Shown here in pieces: positions 45,183-55,559 of a stretch of DNA of 64,000 bases. The translations under genes and the position numbers were made by a program. The DNA comes from Mesostigma viride (lineage: Eukaryota; Streptophyta; Mesostigmatophyceae; Mesostigmatales; Mesostigmataceae), in contig RPFO01000213.1 in the NCBI GenBank assembly GCA_009746045.1, positions 812,564 to 876,563 of the forward strand. Direction: 5' to 3'. A model generated the notes under the pieces. That model was not told where the DNA came from and did no database searches. It saw only the letters and a program-made list of their open reading frames with translations. Position 1 is the stretch's first letter; each line of letters opens with the position of its first letter.

Positions 45183-46555
45183 CCCGGTGACGGCCTCGAC
45201 TCTTTGGGGGTATGTCTTGGAAGGATATCACGCCGGCTGCCGGCTGCCGTGGCATCTCCCGGCCGCCCGGCAGGAAGAGCTGCTTTCCCTGGACGAGCGG
45301 GTGGGTCAGGAGGTGGTCGAGTTCGTCACGGCGGTGGCTCGAGACGCACAGGTCTCGGTGCGGGCGGCCTACCTCGCGGGCGGCGCCGACCTGGGCCTCA
45401 TGTCCCCGCGGCAGCTTCGCCTCTTCTTGGACGCCCAGGCCCCGCCTCCCGGCCCGGTTGCCAGTGGGGGCTTTCTCATCACCTCCCTCAGCCTGGCGCA
45501 GGCCGCCATGCTGCGTGTGGAGTTCGGGGCCCCCATCGCGGTTCAGGGCGGCCAGGCCATCTTGGTGGACTCGGCCGGGCGCGCCCAGCCCCTAACCGCG
45601 GGGACGCCTGTTTCTGCCTTCCTCCACGACATCCTGGAGTTGGCAGGCATCCCGCACGAATGGCACCCCGCGGCTGACCAACCGGTCGGCATCCTCTCGC
45701 GCGCCCAGATTGCTGCTCTCCCGGGTTGCTGGGAGGCCGGCTGGGACCCGCCCCCCCTCATGTCCGGTCCCTTCTGGAGGGGGACGACCCCGAGTCGGGC
45801 TCCTGTGCCATCTGCCTTGAGCCCTTCCGGCCGGGGGATGGCTTGTGTCGCCTGCCCGCGTGCGGCCACACATTCCATCAAGCGTGCATCGCGCGCAGCT
45901 TGCTCCACTCCGTGCCGCGCTGCCCGTTGTGCCGGGCTGTTGTGCCGCCCCCTGGGACTGCGCTTCCTCTCGGCCCGCCCCCGGTCTCGCTGGGTCCCCT
46001 GCCGGGTCCCCACCGGGCCCCGGGGCCAGCTGCCTCCCCGACCCCTCGGCCGCCCCCGGCCTCGTTGCCGGGGCCTGGGGTGGTCGCGGGCGCGCTGGCG
46101 AGTCCCCCTGGGAGGGGCGCCGGCGTTCTCGATCCCCCTCCGCTGGGGGTCTCCCCGGTGGGCACTGCCTCCTCCGTGGCCCCGGCGGGCCTGCCGGGCG
46201 CTGGTCGGGTCGTGGTGCGCGCGCCTGCCGGCCCGGCTGGGGAGACGCCGCAGGCCCCACGTCCTGCCTTTGCTGGCGCCGCTCCCCGCCACTCAGCGCC
46301 CGCCGACGGCCTTCACCGGTGTGCCGTGCTGCTTCCCACGGGGTCCCCGTGTGCTGGTGTGTTCCACAACCGTAACCTCCTCTGCCAGCACCTTCGCGCT
46401 GTGCACCCCGATCTCGGCGCGGCGGATCTGCAGGCCATGAGCTGTTACCGGTGCCCGGAAGCTCACTGCCAGCGGGTGTACTCCATTCACGGGCGCGCTC
46501 AGCACGCGCGCGCCTGTGTTGCTCAACGGCCCCTCAACCGGCCAGCAGTCCCGGC
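45183..46555 (+). CDS. LINE protein, middle segment: RING-H2 and zinc fingers
   Basis: Two frames in series: 45187 to about 45755, then about 45755 to 46555; the change is at a C run near 45750. The first has an uncharacterised folded-looking region (LWGYVLEGYHAGCRLPWHL, LPGCWEAGW). The second holds a RING-H2 finger at 45804-45932 (C-x2-C-x15-C-x-H-x2-H-x2-C-x11-C-x2-C: CAICLEPF...CGHTFHQAC...CPLC), usually an E3 ubiquitin ligase domain. After a proline-rich linker come C2H2-like and C2HC zinc fingers (46317-46520; LCQHLRAVH, CPEAHC...HARAC), which in R2-type elements bind target DNA or RNA. Confidence 0.78.
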
Positions 46556-49521
46556 CCCCTCCCCCCTCCCGCCTCGGCTCCCACCGGCTCCCAGCCCCCG
46601 CCGCCCGACTACTCGGCCAGTTGGCGTTGGCTTGACACGGTTCCCTGGGATGCATGCGCCATCAACCCGACGTCTACCCTGACCGACCTCCCCCACCGCG
46701 CGCGTAGCCTTTTCGCGCAATGTGCAATCGTTTCTCTCCGGCGCATGCACGCCGCTCCGGACGACCCGCTGGGCTTTAAACTGCACATGGTGACCCCCCG
46801 CCTGCTCCTCACCCCTCTCGGGCGTGGTGTGCGCGGCCTCCAGGGTGCGGTTATTGCCCGTTGCCGACGCTTTCTGCAGGGGGACTGGGAGGGGCTGTTT
46901 GGCGTGCCGCCCCCGCGCACGGCCCGGCTGTCGGGGGAGGTCAACTTCGAGCGGGTGGCCGCCGACGTCATCCGCCTCGTCCGCGAGGGGCAGCTCAGCC
47001 GGGCCATGACCCGCTTGGAAATGGCCAAGCTGGCCCCCGCCAATGCGGCTACCCTGGCGGCCTTGGAGGCTCTTCACCCTGCGGAGCCCGGATTCCAGCT
47101 GCCCGTGCCGGACCCCCTGCCGGCCCCCCTCCGGCTGGACCGCGACTGCTTCCTGGAGGTGATGCGTGCGGTCCCGCGGGCTTCCTCTACCGGGCCGTCG
47201 GGCTGGCGCTACGAGCACTTGGAGGTCCTGGTGGGGCATGGGGGCGAGGACATTCTCTTTGACACCCTCATTGACCTGGCGGCTGGTCGCGTTCCTCCCG
47301 CTGCGCGCGAGTGGTTAGCGGGCGCTCGCCTCCTCGCTCTGCTCAAGGGTGTCTTGCCCCCCCCGAGGGCAAGGTGCGCCCGATCGCCTGCGGTGAGGTG
47401 CTCCGCAAGCTCGTGGGCAAAGTGATCTGCCGCCAAAAGGCGCCCGAGCTCCGTGCCTTTTTCTGCCCGCCCCTCGCAGCGGGTGAGACCTCGGTGGCGG
47501 CCCAGCTGGGGGTGACGACTCCAGGCGGGGCGGATATCCTCATCCATTCGGTGCAGGCCTACCTCGAGGCCCACCCCACCCACGCTGTCGTCAAGGTCGA
47601 CTGCCACAACGCGTTCAACAGTCTGTCCCGCGCCAGCATGTTTGCGGCCGTCATGGAGTCCTTCGAGGACTTGTACGCTTGGACAGCCGTGTGCTACGGC
47701 CAGCCCGGCCAACTGGTTCACATCATGGAGGACGGCACTCGCGGCGGCCTGCTGTCGCGGTCGGGCACCCAGCAAGGGGACCCCCTGGGACCCCTGTACT
47801 TTGCCGCCCCCCTCCAGGGTTGCCTCCAAGCGGTCCATGCTGCCCACCCGGCGGTCGCTATTCAGGCCTACTTGGATGATATCTACCTTCTGGGCCCTGT
47901 GCCGGACACCACCGCGGCTCTGCTGGCACTGCAGACCGCGGTGGCCGACATCAACCTCCAGTTGACCCTGGCCAAGTGCGCGGTGTACTCGCCCCAAGGT
48001 GATTGCTCCGGCTTTCCGCCCCAGCTCTTGGGCCGGGACGAGCGCCTCCATGGGTTGGATGTCCTCGGCGTTCCGGTTGGCGACCCCGCGTTTGTCATCG
48101 ATGCTCTGCGGGCCGCCCTCGAGGCACGCACTGAGGTACTGCCCTTGATTGCGCGCCTTCATGATTCGCAGACCAAGGGTCTGCTTCTGTGGTTTTGCGC
48201 TCACCCTCGCGTCGTTCACTGGCTCCGGGGCGCTCTTCCGGCTCAGGTCCGGCTGGCCGCCGAGGGCCACGACGAACGCATCCAGTCGGCCTTGGCGCAG
48301 CTGGTCCCGGGCCCCGACCTCCCGCCACATGCTATTCGCATTGCCTCCCTGCCTGCACGGATGGGTGGCTGCGGTCTGACTCGTGCCGCCCGGCTGGCCC
48401 CAGCAGCATTTTTGGGCTCCGTCGCTCAGTCGTGGGCGGAAAGCTGCCGGCTCCTGCCCCTTTTGGCAACGGCAGCGCCTGACCTCCTGGACCCCAGCAG
48501 CCCTTTGCCCTTCGTCACCGCCATCCAGGAGGCCTATGCTGAGATCCAGCAGGCCTGTTCTCCCGTCCGTGCCGCTCAGGCGGTACAGCGCCACCTCCCT
48601 CGCGGCACTCCCTCGGTCGCCTCCGTTCAATCTCCCGCCGCATTCCCTGCTCGCGTCATCGATAAACACCAGAAAACCTACGCGGGTATTCTGCACACGG
48701 CTGATTGGATTGCTCTTTTCGCGGACCTCAACGCCCAGGGACGTGCGTGGCTGTTCTCGCTTTCCTTGCGGAGTGTGGGCTCGGCGTACCTTCGTGCTCT
48801 TCCCATGGCCCCCCCATTCGCCTTGGCTCCCAGCCACTACTCGGTGGCGCTCCGGCACCAGCTATTTGCCCCGCAGCCTCTTGTTCCGGCCGGGCGGCCT
48901 TGTGGTAGCTGTGGGCAGCCGCTGGATCCCACGGGGACTCACTACCTTGCCTGCATGGGGGGCCAACAGAATCAGAATTGGTATTTGTATTTGCACACTG
49001 TCCTCCTGACGGTGGTGCTCGCCATGATTCGGTCGGTTTTCCCCCACGCGAACATCCGGTCCGAGGATGCGGATGGCGCTGCCTTCTATTCCCCCAACCA
49101 CCGGCCTGACATCGTGGTGCTGGACTTTGAGGGGGGTGGCCGGCATCTGCTTATTGACGTTTCGGTGGCGCGGCCCTTGGCTCTTAGCCACGTGGCTGGG
49201 GCCTCCCTCACGGCAGGTTACACGGCGGACCGGGCGGAGCGGGCCAAGCTCCTGGCCTACGGCGACGTCGGGCACCATCGTGTGGTGCCCTTTGTCCTGG
49301 AGGAGTTTGGGGCCATGGGGCCCCTGACCTCCGCCTTCTTCAAGGAGTGTTGCCGGCTCCGGGAGGACCGGCTGGACCTGGAGGGCCAGCGGGCCCCATG
49401 GTCGGCGCGGACCTGGACGTCATATTGGCGTCAGCGCTTGTCGGTGGCGCTGACTCGGGCCATGGCTGACATCATGCTCCGCCGTACGCGGGCTGATTTT
49501 GCGGTGCAGCAGGGCTATTAG
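46556..49521 (+). CDS. LINE protein, C-terminal segment: RT, zinc knuckle, restriction-like endonuclease
   Basis: Two frames: about 46560 to 47355, then 47355 to 49521; the change is at a C8 run (47356-47363). The first gives the region before RT and RT block 0-1 (SSTGPSGWRYEHL). The second holds RT with GKVRPIACGEVLRKLVGK, the D of KVDCHNAFNSL, QGDPLGPLYFA and the catalytic YLDD (47869-47880). A CCHC knuckle follows at 48901-48954 (C-x2-C-x9-H-x3-C), then the restriction-like endonuclease with RPD (49102-49110) and LLIDVSV (D at 49156-49158). These catalyse target-primed reverse transcription at a nicked site. All catalytic residues I can check are present. Confidence 0.85.
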
Positions 49522-49655
49522 GTTCCTCCCGTTAGGCGTTTCCATTGGTCTTATCGTAGTATAGAGCTTTGACATGGCTCTGTATATAGGTTTATAGCTG
49601 GGCGTTTGCTTTGGTTTGAGTGATTTCACTCTGCTGTAAGTAATTATATTTTTAA

Positions 49656-50388
49656 TATATATGACAAATATCCGACATTCCCTGCTAGCAATGCCAATGT
49701 TGTCGCAGTCACAACAGTGACTTAATTCCGCTGCATACGAAATTATATACATATATTTTTTCGTATCAATGCTTCCATCACAACTGTGCGCACATGCAGC
49801 AGCCAACATAAAATATTGAACTAATTGCGCAATTCTGGCACGAAACAAACTTCGTATTACATTCGCAAAAGCGCAACAAATCTGGACCAGGCCCCACTGG
49901 AACTCCATATTCGTAACTACGTTTTTCGTATAGCATACGACGTAATTACTACAACATATTTTCACGAAACCAAAACCCAGTTTCGCAGCACAAAATCCCC
50001 GCCTTGAAACGATAAAATCCAAATCTTTTATTGCGAAGTCCGTGCACATAAAACAGGCCAGTAACGGAATACAAAACTTCGCTACATCATTCCCGTAAAA
50101 TTCAGATCATAAAAAACTGTTCAAATCCACTGCACGCGCAACTTAACGTTCATATGTGGCGCATCCTGCTGCAGGCAGATTCGTACGTAGATGCTTGCCG
50201 ACGACCTTCGAGATAACAAATTCGACCGCTGACGTTGAAGTTGAGGCTTGACGAAGGATCCACCGCGCCTCCGGAGATGGTTCACGAAATTCACGCGTGT
50301 TTCCCATATAATGGAACAACACCGTAAACTTTGACGACTCCAGAAATCAATGCCGTAATCAGTAGATTACGAACTCGATTGTAATTCG
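49656..50388 (-). other. copia-3 leader
   Basis: Minus-strand sequence following the 5' LTR. It begins CGAATTACAATCG, similar to the CAAATTACAACC after the LTRs of copia-1 and copia-2, so it contains the probable primer-binding region. The small frames (a 55-codon ATG frame near 50310 and the frame at 49420-50049) do not resemble Gag. It continues on the far side of the LINE at 42132. Confidence 0.55.
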
Positions 50389-51003
50389 AGTTAAAGAAAC
50401 TGTGGCTGAACTGTGGTTCAGCCTGCACTGATTAATATCTACAGAGGAAGTAGTTATTTTACGTTGCTGGTTATGGATACCAGCACAGAATGCACGAGGC
50501 ACGTGAGAACCGTCGCCGAAGGTGCGAGGACACAGGTGCAGGGAAAGTGGTGCTACCAAGTGGCAGCGCCCTGCTCGTTATATACTAATTGTGACGCAGT
50601 CACATCCAGATGACTGATAGGACAGATCATCTCACAATATTGCTGTCCTTCACTCTGGACCAGCAGATCTCGACTCGTTATCCATAAATAGTCACATCAA
50701 TGTCCTGTCGCACAAGTCCTGTCACTATTTGTTACGTCTAATCAATAGCATTGAATAGACCGCAGTGTCGGAGACTTAATGTCCTATCGTACACTGTGAC
50801 AAGACGTCGTATGCCACGCGTCACTTGAAGAACCACCGTAGAATCACCAAATCCAAGTAGAATGTAGTAGAACAGTATCTTGCTCATATCTCGAGCAATA
50901 CTCATCAGAATGAACCCAATTCTGGATTGTAGTAACCGGAAGTAGAATCTCTACAAGCCAAGTAGCTTAGTAGAATAATATTTCTTGCCAGGCAATATTA
51001 ACT
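50389..51003 (-). repeat. 5' LTR of copia-3
   Basis: A 615-bp segment that starts AGTTAATATTGCC at 51003 and ends TTTAACT at 50389 on the minus strand. Its first 200 bases match the partial 3' LTR 5153-5354. Its end style (AGTTAA...TTAACT) is that of the other copia elements here. The right flank is gypsy-A. Confidence 0.75.
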
Positions 51004-51374
51004 ATGGCGGGTTCTCGCTGGTACACAGCAACCCGAACGTTGTTATTATGATTGTGTTTTGGTTTTCTTTTGAATTTTCCATGTTTGTGGTGCTGTTGTT
51101 TGAGGTGCGCCCCCGGGCGATTGGACGATAGCCATTGTCCCCCGGGGAGGGGGAGGAGTGTTACGGCCCTAACCCGTGTTTGGGCGTAACAATTCCCAAA
51201 ATAAATTAGTTTGGTCAGTCGAAAGTCATTTTGATATTGTTTGACACTTTCGATAGTTATCATGTTAGATTCGGGGACTTGGCCGAGTTATTCCATCAGT
51301 CGGCCCAGGTACCCGTGGCTTTGCTTTCGGTTTGGTGTCTTACTGGTCTGTACCCGGGACTGCCAGGTACCGGG
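51004..51374 (+). mobile_element. gypsy-A: 3' end and start of 3' LTR
   Basis: A plus-strand polypurine tract (GGGGAGGGGGAGGAG, ends 51161) is followed by an LTR starting TGTTACGGCCC at 51162. The first 50 bases resemble the gypsy-B LTR (including GTAACAAT and AATAAATTA). Gypsy-B interrupts it at 51374 with TSD CCGGG, and it resumes at 63623. The body of the element should lie to the left, beyond copia-3, but I did not find it there. Confidence 0.65.
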
Positions 51375-53365
51375 TGTTACGTCCCTGCCCAGACACTCCT
51401 AGCCTGAGCTACGTAGCGAAAGATCTACCATGCCGGAATTAGGAAGATTCAAGGTGGCCTAATGCAGATTGCGCTTCACGACTGGGGTCGTGAGATATCT
51501 GGCACCGCGACTTGATGCCAAGCTAATTAATACACACTTATCATGGCTAGCAATACCAATTACAAATGGATAGTTGCCCCAGGTTTAATGTGTAGGCGTA
51601 TTCGCACTTATCATTCATCAAACCAAGAGGACGAGACTCTCGTCCTCGGACCAATTTCACCTAGGTCTGCCACTACGCTGGCAAGGGGCGCCGACATGGC
51701 GCCGACCTTCCAAAGCATGCAGTCCACACAAGATCCTCGGGTCGACATATCGACCCTCGCCTACAGAATCCACGCATGATGTCTAATCACCAAGAAAATG
51801 TCCTCAAATGAGGACATTTTCTAGCATGGATACCATTTGTAATAACTAACACATGTCAACACATCCACGGGTACGGCATGGAACCATGTTCATTTATGAT
51901 ATGTTCAAGAGTTGCAATGCTTAACATCCATGAAATATGCTCATTGTATAATTGTTTACGATTTATGAATGCAAGGGGGTCGCTACGCGAGTGACCAAAT
52001 AGCACTCAAGTCAACAATATGCCAAGAAAGAAGGCATGGCCAGGTCATGGCTGGTCCTGAAAATGCACCCATGGTGCCCACAACATGTCTATGTTACACC
52101 CTCGCAGTCCTAGACCCTGCAGCCTGCCAGGGGGGGGCACAAAATGAACTGGCAGCCAGGGACCCTGGTGCAGGCCAAACAGCAGGTGTAAAGCTAGCTC
52201 AGTCCAAAGAGTGAAATATGATGCAAATACTTGCCAAGGTTAGGTCCATGATCGTTAGTAGAGGCTTGGCTGCCACCACGGTGCTAAACCATCATGTTGA
52301 ACCCTTACGTTATATATGAAACATATACTGCAAAGAGGCACAAGTTGTAACACAAGCACAATGTAAACATGACAAGCTCAAGTTTCCAAGCCAGTCTTGA
52401 TCACTTGGACATGAGTTGAAGCATTAGAAACATATGGGCAACATACCAGCAAGCCTTGAAAAACTTCTCAGCAACAAGGCAGTATATGTGATGAATCAAA
52501 CTACCACATCGCAATTAAGCACAGCGACTTCTACTTGCTGCTGTTTTGATAACGCAAGGCCGTTTACCTTTTCAGTGACGCAACGGGAAAAGAAAGTACC
52601 GCCCAGCAAACTTCCGTTATCCCCCGGACATAAACGTAATCAAAACCACGAAGTTGGGCATTGAAAGCAACCGGAATTATCACGTCTGCGGGAGTTATAG
52701 GTTACAATCCGCTTAACACGCTTACTTAGAAGGATGCGGTTGAGAATGACAGCCGGATCCTTGTTCTTTACGTGCGCCCAGGCCGCCAGCTGCGCGGGCC
52801 AGCTCAAGAAATATATATTAAAGGACGGTGACGCGTGGGAAGCACCAAGCCTTGCGGCAAAAGAAAAATATGGCTCGCGCTCGCCCTGGTTTTCGCCAGG
52901 CGCGACTGCGACATCACGACGAAAAAATAGAGACTCTTTGACGCATGCAACTGCCCAGGTCCCTCTTCTCCCCATGTCGCCCATAAGCCCAGAAGCGTAC
53001 CATAACCCATACTCGCGATATCCGCAGCGCCTGGGCGGAAAAAGAAATTGTAAAACCGAACTGCGAACTGACCTATCATGCGATCTACGTAGCTCTCAGA
53101 TTTTCTTCAACAATGCCAAAATCCGTTCATGAACAAAATTTTCGACATATACAAAGCACCTGCACGTGAAGAATAGCATCTTCGAAATCACTAGATGACG
53201 ATCTAAAATGCTGTCTTCGTCCGGGGCAAAATAATGCCCTATAACATTCAGGCAAGCCTCGGAACTGGCACGACCCCATAGCCGCCACTCGACAAAACAC
53301 TCGATTGCATTGCGATGTTCCTGTATTTTTTTTTTTGAGACTATCGATGTGCACATGTCAGTTGG

Positions 53366-53396
53366 CTAAGCTTAGCCGCCTAGCGGCTAAGCTTAG
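53366..53396. repeat. Perfect hairpin in Q1
   Basis: Arms CTAAGCTTAGCCGC and GCGGCTAAGCTTAG with a CTA loop. Each arm also begins with the inner palindrome TAAGCTTA. No run of T follows, so there is no reason to call a terminator. Confidence 0.8.
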
Positions 53397-55261
53397 GTAA
53401 GGTTTACGAAAATTTTCAAACTTTTCATTAAAATTATATTAAAATATTTAAGCGCGACGCACAGCGTCTCCACAGACATTTTTCTACCTACAAAAGTCAT
53501 ACAATGTTAATCATGATTCTGGCGCTGTCACAAGGTCCGGCCGGCGACTTGCGCCGGAAATGCGCGGACTACACAAAGTAATTTGGCACGTCCAGGCTGT
53601 TTGAGATCATAAAAAGACTTTCCTCACGTGACTTAGTGTTTTCCTGTTGACATCATGCCCATTTAATATTAATGCTGCTGTTACCCTGCCCTGAATTCCA
53701 TTCTTTGGTGACTTAGTGTTTTCTTGTTTAGGGGCTGGCATGCATGCGTTGCCGTTGACATGCCATGGATGAAAAACGCCAAGAAGAGTATATGGCCCCG
53801 CTGCCACCAAAAAGCACCTGGTTGATCAACCAAGGGGATAGCCTGCACAGTGAGACACAAACACAGCAGACCCAGCAAAGCAAAATTCAGGTTGTAAGCG
53901 AGTGGAGATTACTTTTGACATGCTTGATGAAGAAATATATAACACACCTTCTATTGTCACACCTTCTATAAACAAATAGTTGATTGATCACCTTATACAC
54001 CACGTAAACATGCTAGCAGACGCGCTCTTCAGTCCAGTGAAAATCCACGTGCGAAGCAAGTCAGCTTACGCAGAAAGCACCATGAATGTAAATGACGCCC
54101 CAAACCCGTGACCAGGCAAGCATCCAGAGGGGCTTTCCAAGCCCAGTATATTCCAGAAAAAAGCATCACAGATCCTTGGGCAACCGAACGGACGTTAACG
54201 GACATTCGAAGGACCATGAAGATGGCGTCCTGCACGGCTAAGAAAATAAAACGCAACGCTACGCTATGTCTTTGCTGCGACTAGGTGGATTCGGTGAAAA
54301 GGAAAGAACGCAACCATGAAAATGCATCAGAGTAGGTAGTACCCCGGTAGGTAGAGAGAGCAGGTAGTACCCGGTAGGTAGTACGCCTCACCATCGGCAT
54401 CGCCAGTTACGTCCCGTGGCAAGAAAATCCAGCGTTCTTTCCAATATGATGACACCAGAAACTCGTCGGCCCCACCCCACGCCTTCCACGAACAGCAAAC
54501 TGATTTTATTAGGCACCCAGTACGTAAAGCAATTAAGCATGATACTACAATACCTAAATCTACAACGACATTCCATTTCCAGGTCGCCATAGCGACGCGG
54601 ACCTCTCCCACGCAGGTATCACTCCGTTGACGCACCTCCAGCTCAGAAAATTTCGTACTTGCTCTTCAAACATAAAATTTTGACGTATAAAACCATGGCT
54701 GCGCATTCCCCATCCCAATTTTCTAGCGTACGTTTCCTGCCATCGCCAGCCAGCAAATTGCTCGCGGAGCACGTCACTTTGTTTTTCGTCCGGCGGCGTG
54801 GCCTGCGGCTGCGTCGTTTCGGTGGTCTTATCGATTTCGGGTCGTTTCCGTTGGATTTGTGACCGTTGGGGCCGAAGGCCGTTTGTTTTCCGTAGTTTGC
54901 TTACTTTGGATTGGTTGTTTATGTGTAGTATTTTGTAGTATTCTGGACGGACGACCCGAGCCGCTAACTTAGCGGGTTTATCGCGGCCGTTGGATCCATC
55001 ATCGTACGCTCCAGATTGTCGGCGGCTAACGTTTTAACTTTTTTCATTTTGCCTTCGTATATTGTAGGTACTTTTCGTCGCCTCATATTTTCCAGGTACG
55101 GTCGACCCCTGTCGACCCCAGGGGCTTGGCGCGCTCAGTACCTATCCCAGTTTCGCGCCAAAACCCACCAAGTGACCCTAGGACCAAATTTGGCGCCAAA
55201 ACCGCGCCCCTGACCCCCCCCGTCTCAAACGAGGACTATGTCCTCAAATGAGGACATTTGG
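53397..55261. other. Q1 interior: no recognisable gene
   Basis: Mixed AT-rich and GC-rich sequence with short frames only. A repeat of GTAGGTAGTACC lies near 54330-54385. The stretch 54960-55230 is GC-rich with GTCGACCCC duplicated at 55100-55120. I see nothing that identifies a gene. Confidence 0.5.
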
Positions 55262-55559
55262 TTTTTGGACAATGAGTACAATATCTCAACTAGCTATAAA
55301 GTACGCAGCGCGGCGCGACTGCACCGGCCCCTAGAAGATACACGCATGCAACAACCTAGGCCCAAAATAACTGGTCCGAATCACCCAAATTGTCATAGTT
55401 CCATACAAAAGTCCTGACCAAGGGACAATTCCCAAATTAAGTCCCGAAATGAGTCCCAAAGTCCTACGGACCATGACAACAAGTCAAACTACATAATTTA
55501 TTCCATTGTTACGTCCGTCCAAAAGGGCCGGGACGTAACACTCCTCCCCCCCCACGGGG

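Larger units (their letters stand above)
42146..49654 (+). mobile_element. Full-length LINE with restriction-like endonuclease and tandem 5' monomers
   Basis: A 7.5 kb non-LTR element flanked by ATATATATGACAA (42133-42145 and 49655-49667), a 13-bp target duplication. The duplication lies outside the 170-bp tandem units, so those units are part of the element. Order: 5' monomer array 42151-44252, GC-rich leader, coding region from an ATG at 44366 to the stop at 49521, and a short 3' UTR of about 130 bases without a long poly(A). The RT and PD...D endonuclease place it with R2/NeSL/CRE-like LINEs. It sits in copia-3 sequence, not in rDNA or another obvious special target. Confidence 0.88.
51780..55271. 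mobile_element. Q1: 3.5 kb DNA transposon with 4-bp target duplication
   Basis: The insert in the gypsy-B 3' LTR is flanked by ATGA (51776-51779 and 55272-55275). Termini are imperfect inverted repeats, TGTCTAATCACCAAG and TGTCCAAAAACCAAA, followed at both ends by the hairpin word ATGTCCTCAnnTGAGGACAT. TGT...ACA ends with a 4-bp duplication recall Ginger or Sola-type elements, but no transposase or integrase frame is recognisable; the longest frames are under 140 residues. It is probably non-autonomous. The left 1.3 kb is shared with Q2 at the window start. Confidence 0.82.
51375..55540 (-). repeat. 3' LTR of gypsy-B, split by Q1
   Basis: Pieces 51375-51779 and 55276-55540 together match the 670-bp 5' LTR 62953-63622 nearly base for base. 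The gap is element Q1. A G-rich polypurine tract, GTGGGGGGGGAGGAG read on the minus strand, lies just outside at 55541-55557. Confidence 0.9.

Noticed and set aside
45180..47364. Programmed frameshifting in the LINE
   Set aside because: Four shifts at or near plain C runs, all in one direction and without slippery heptamers, fit homopolymer errors better.
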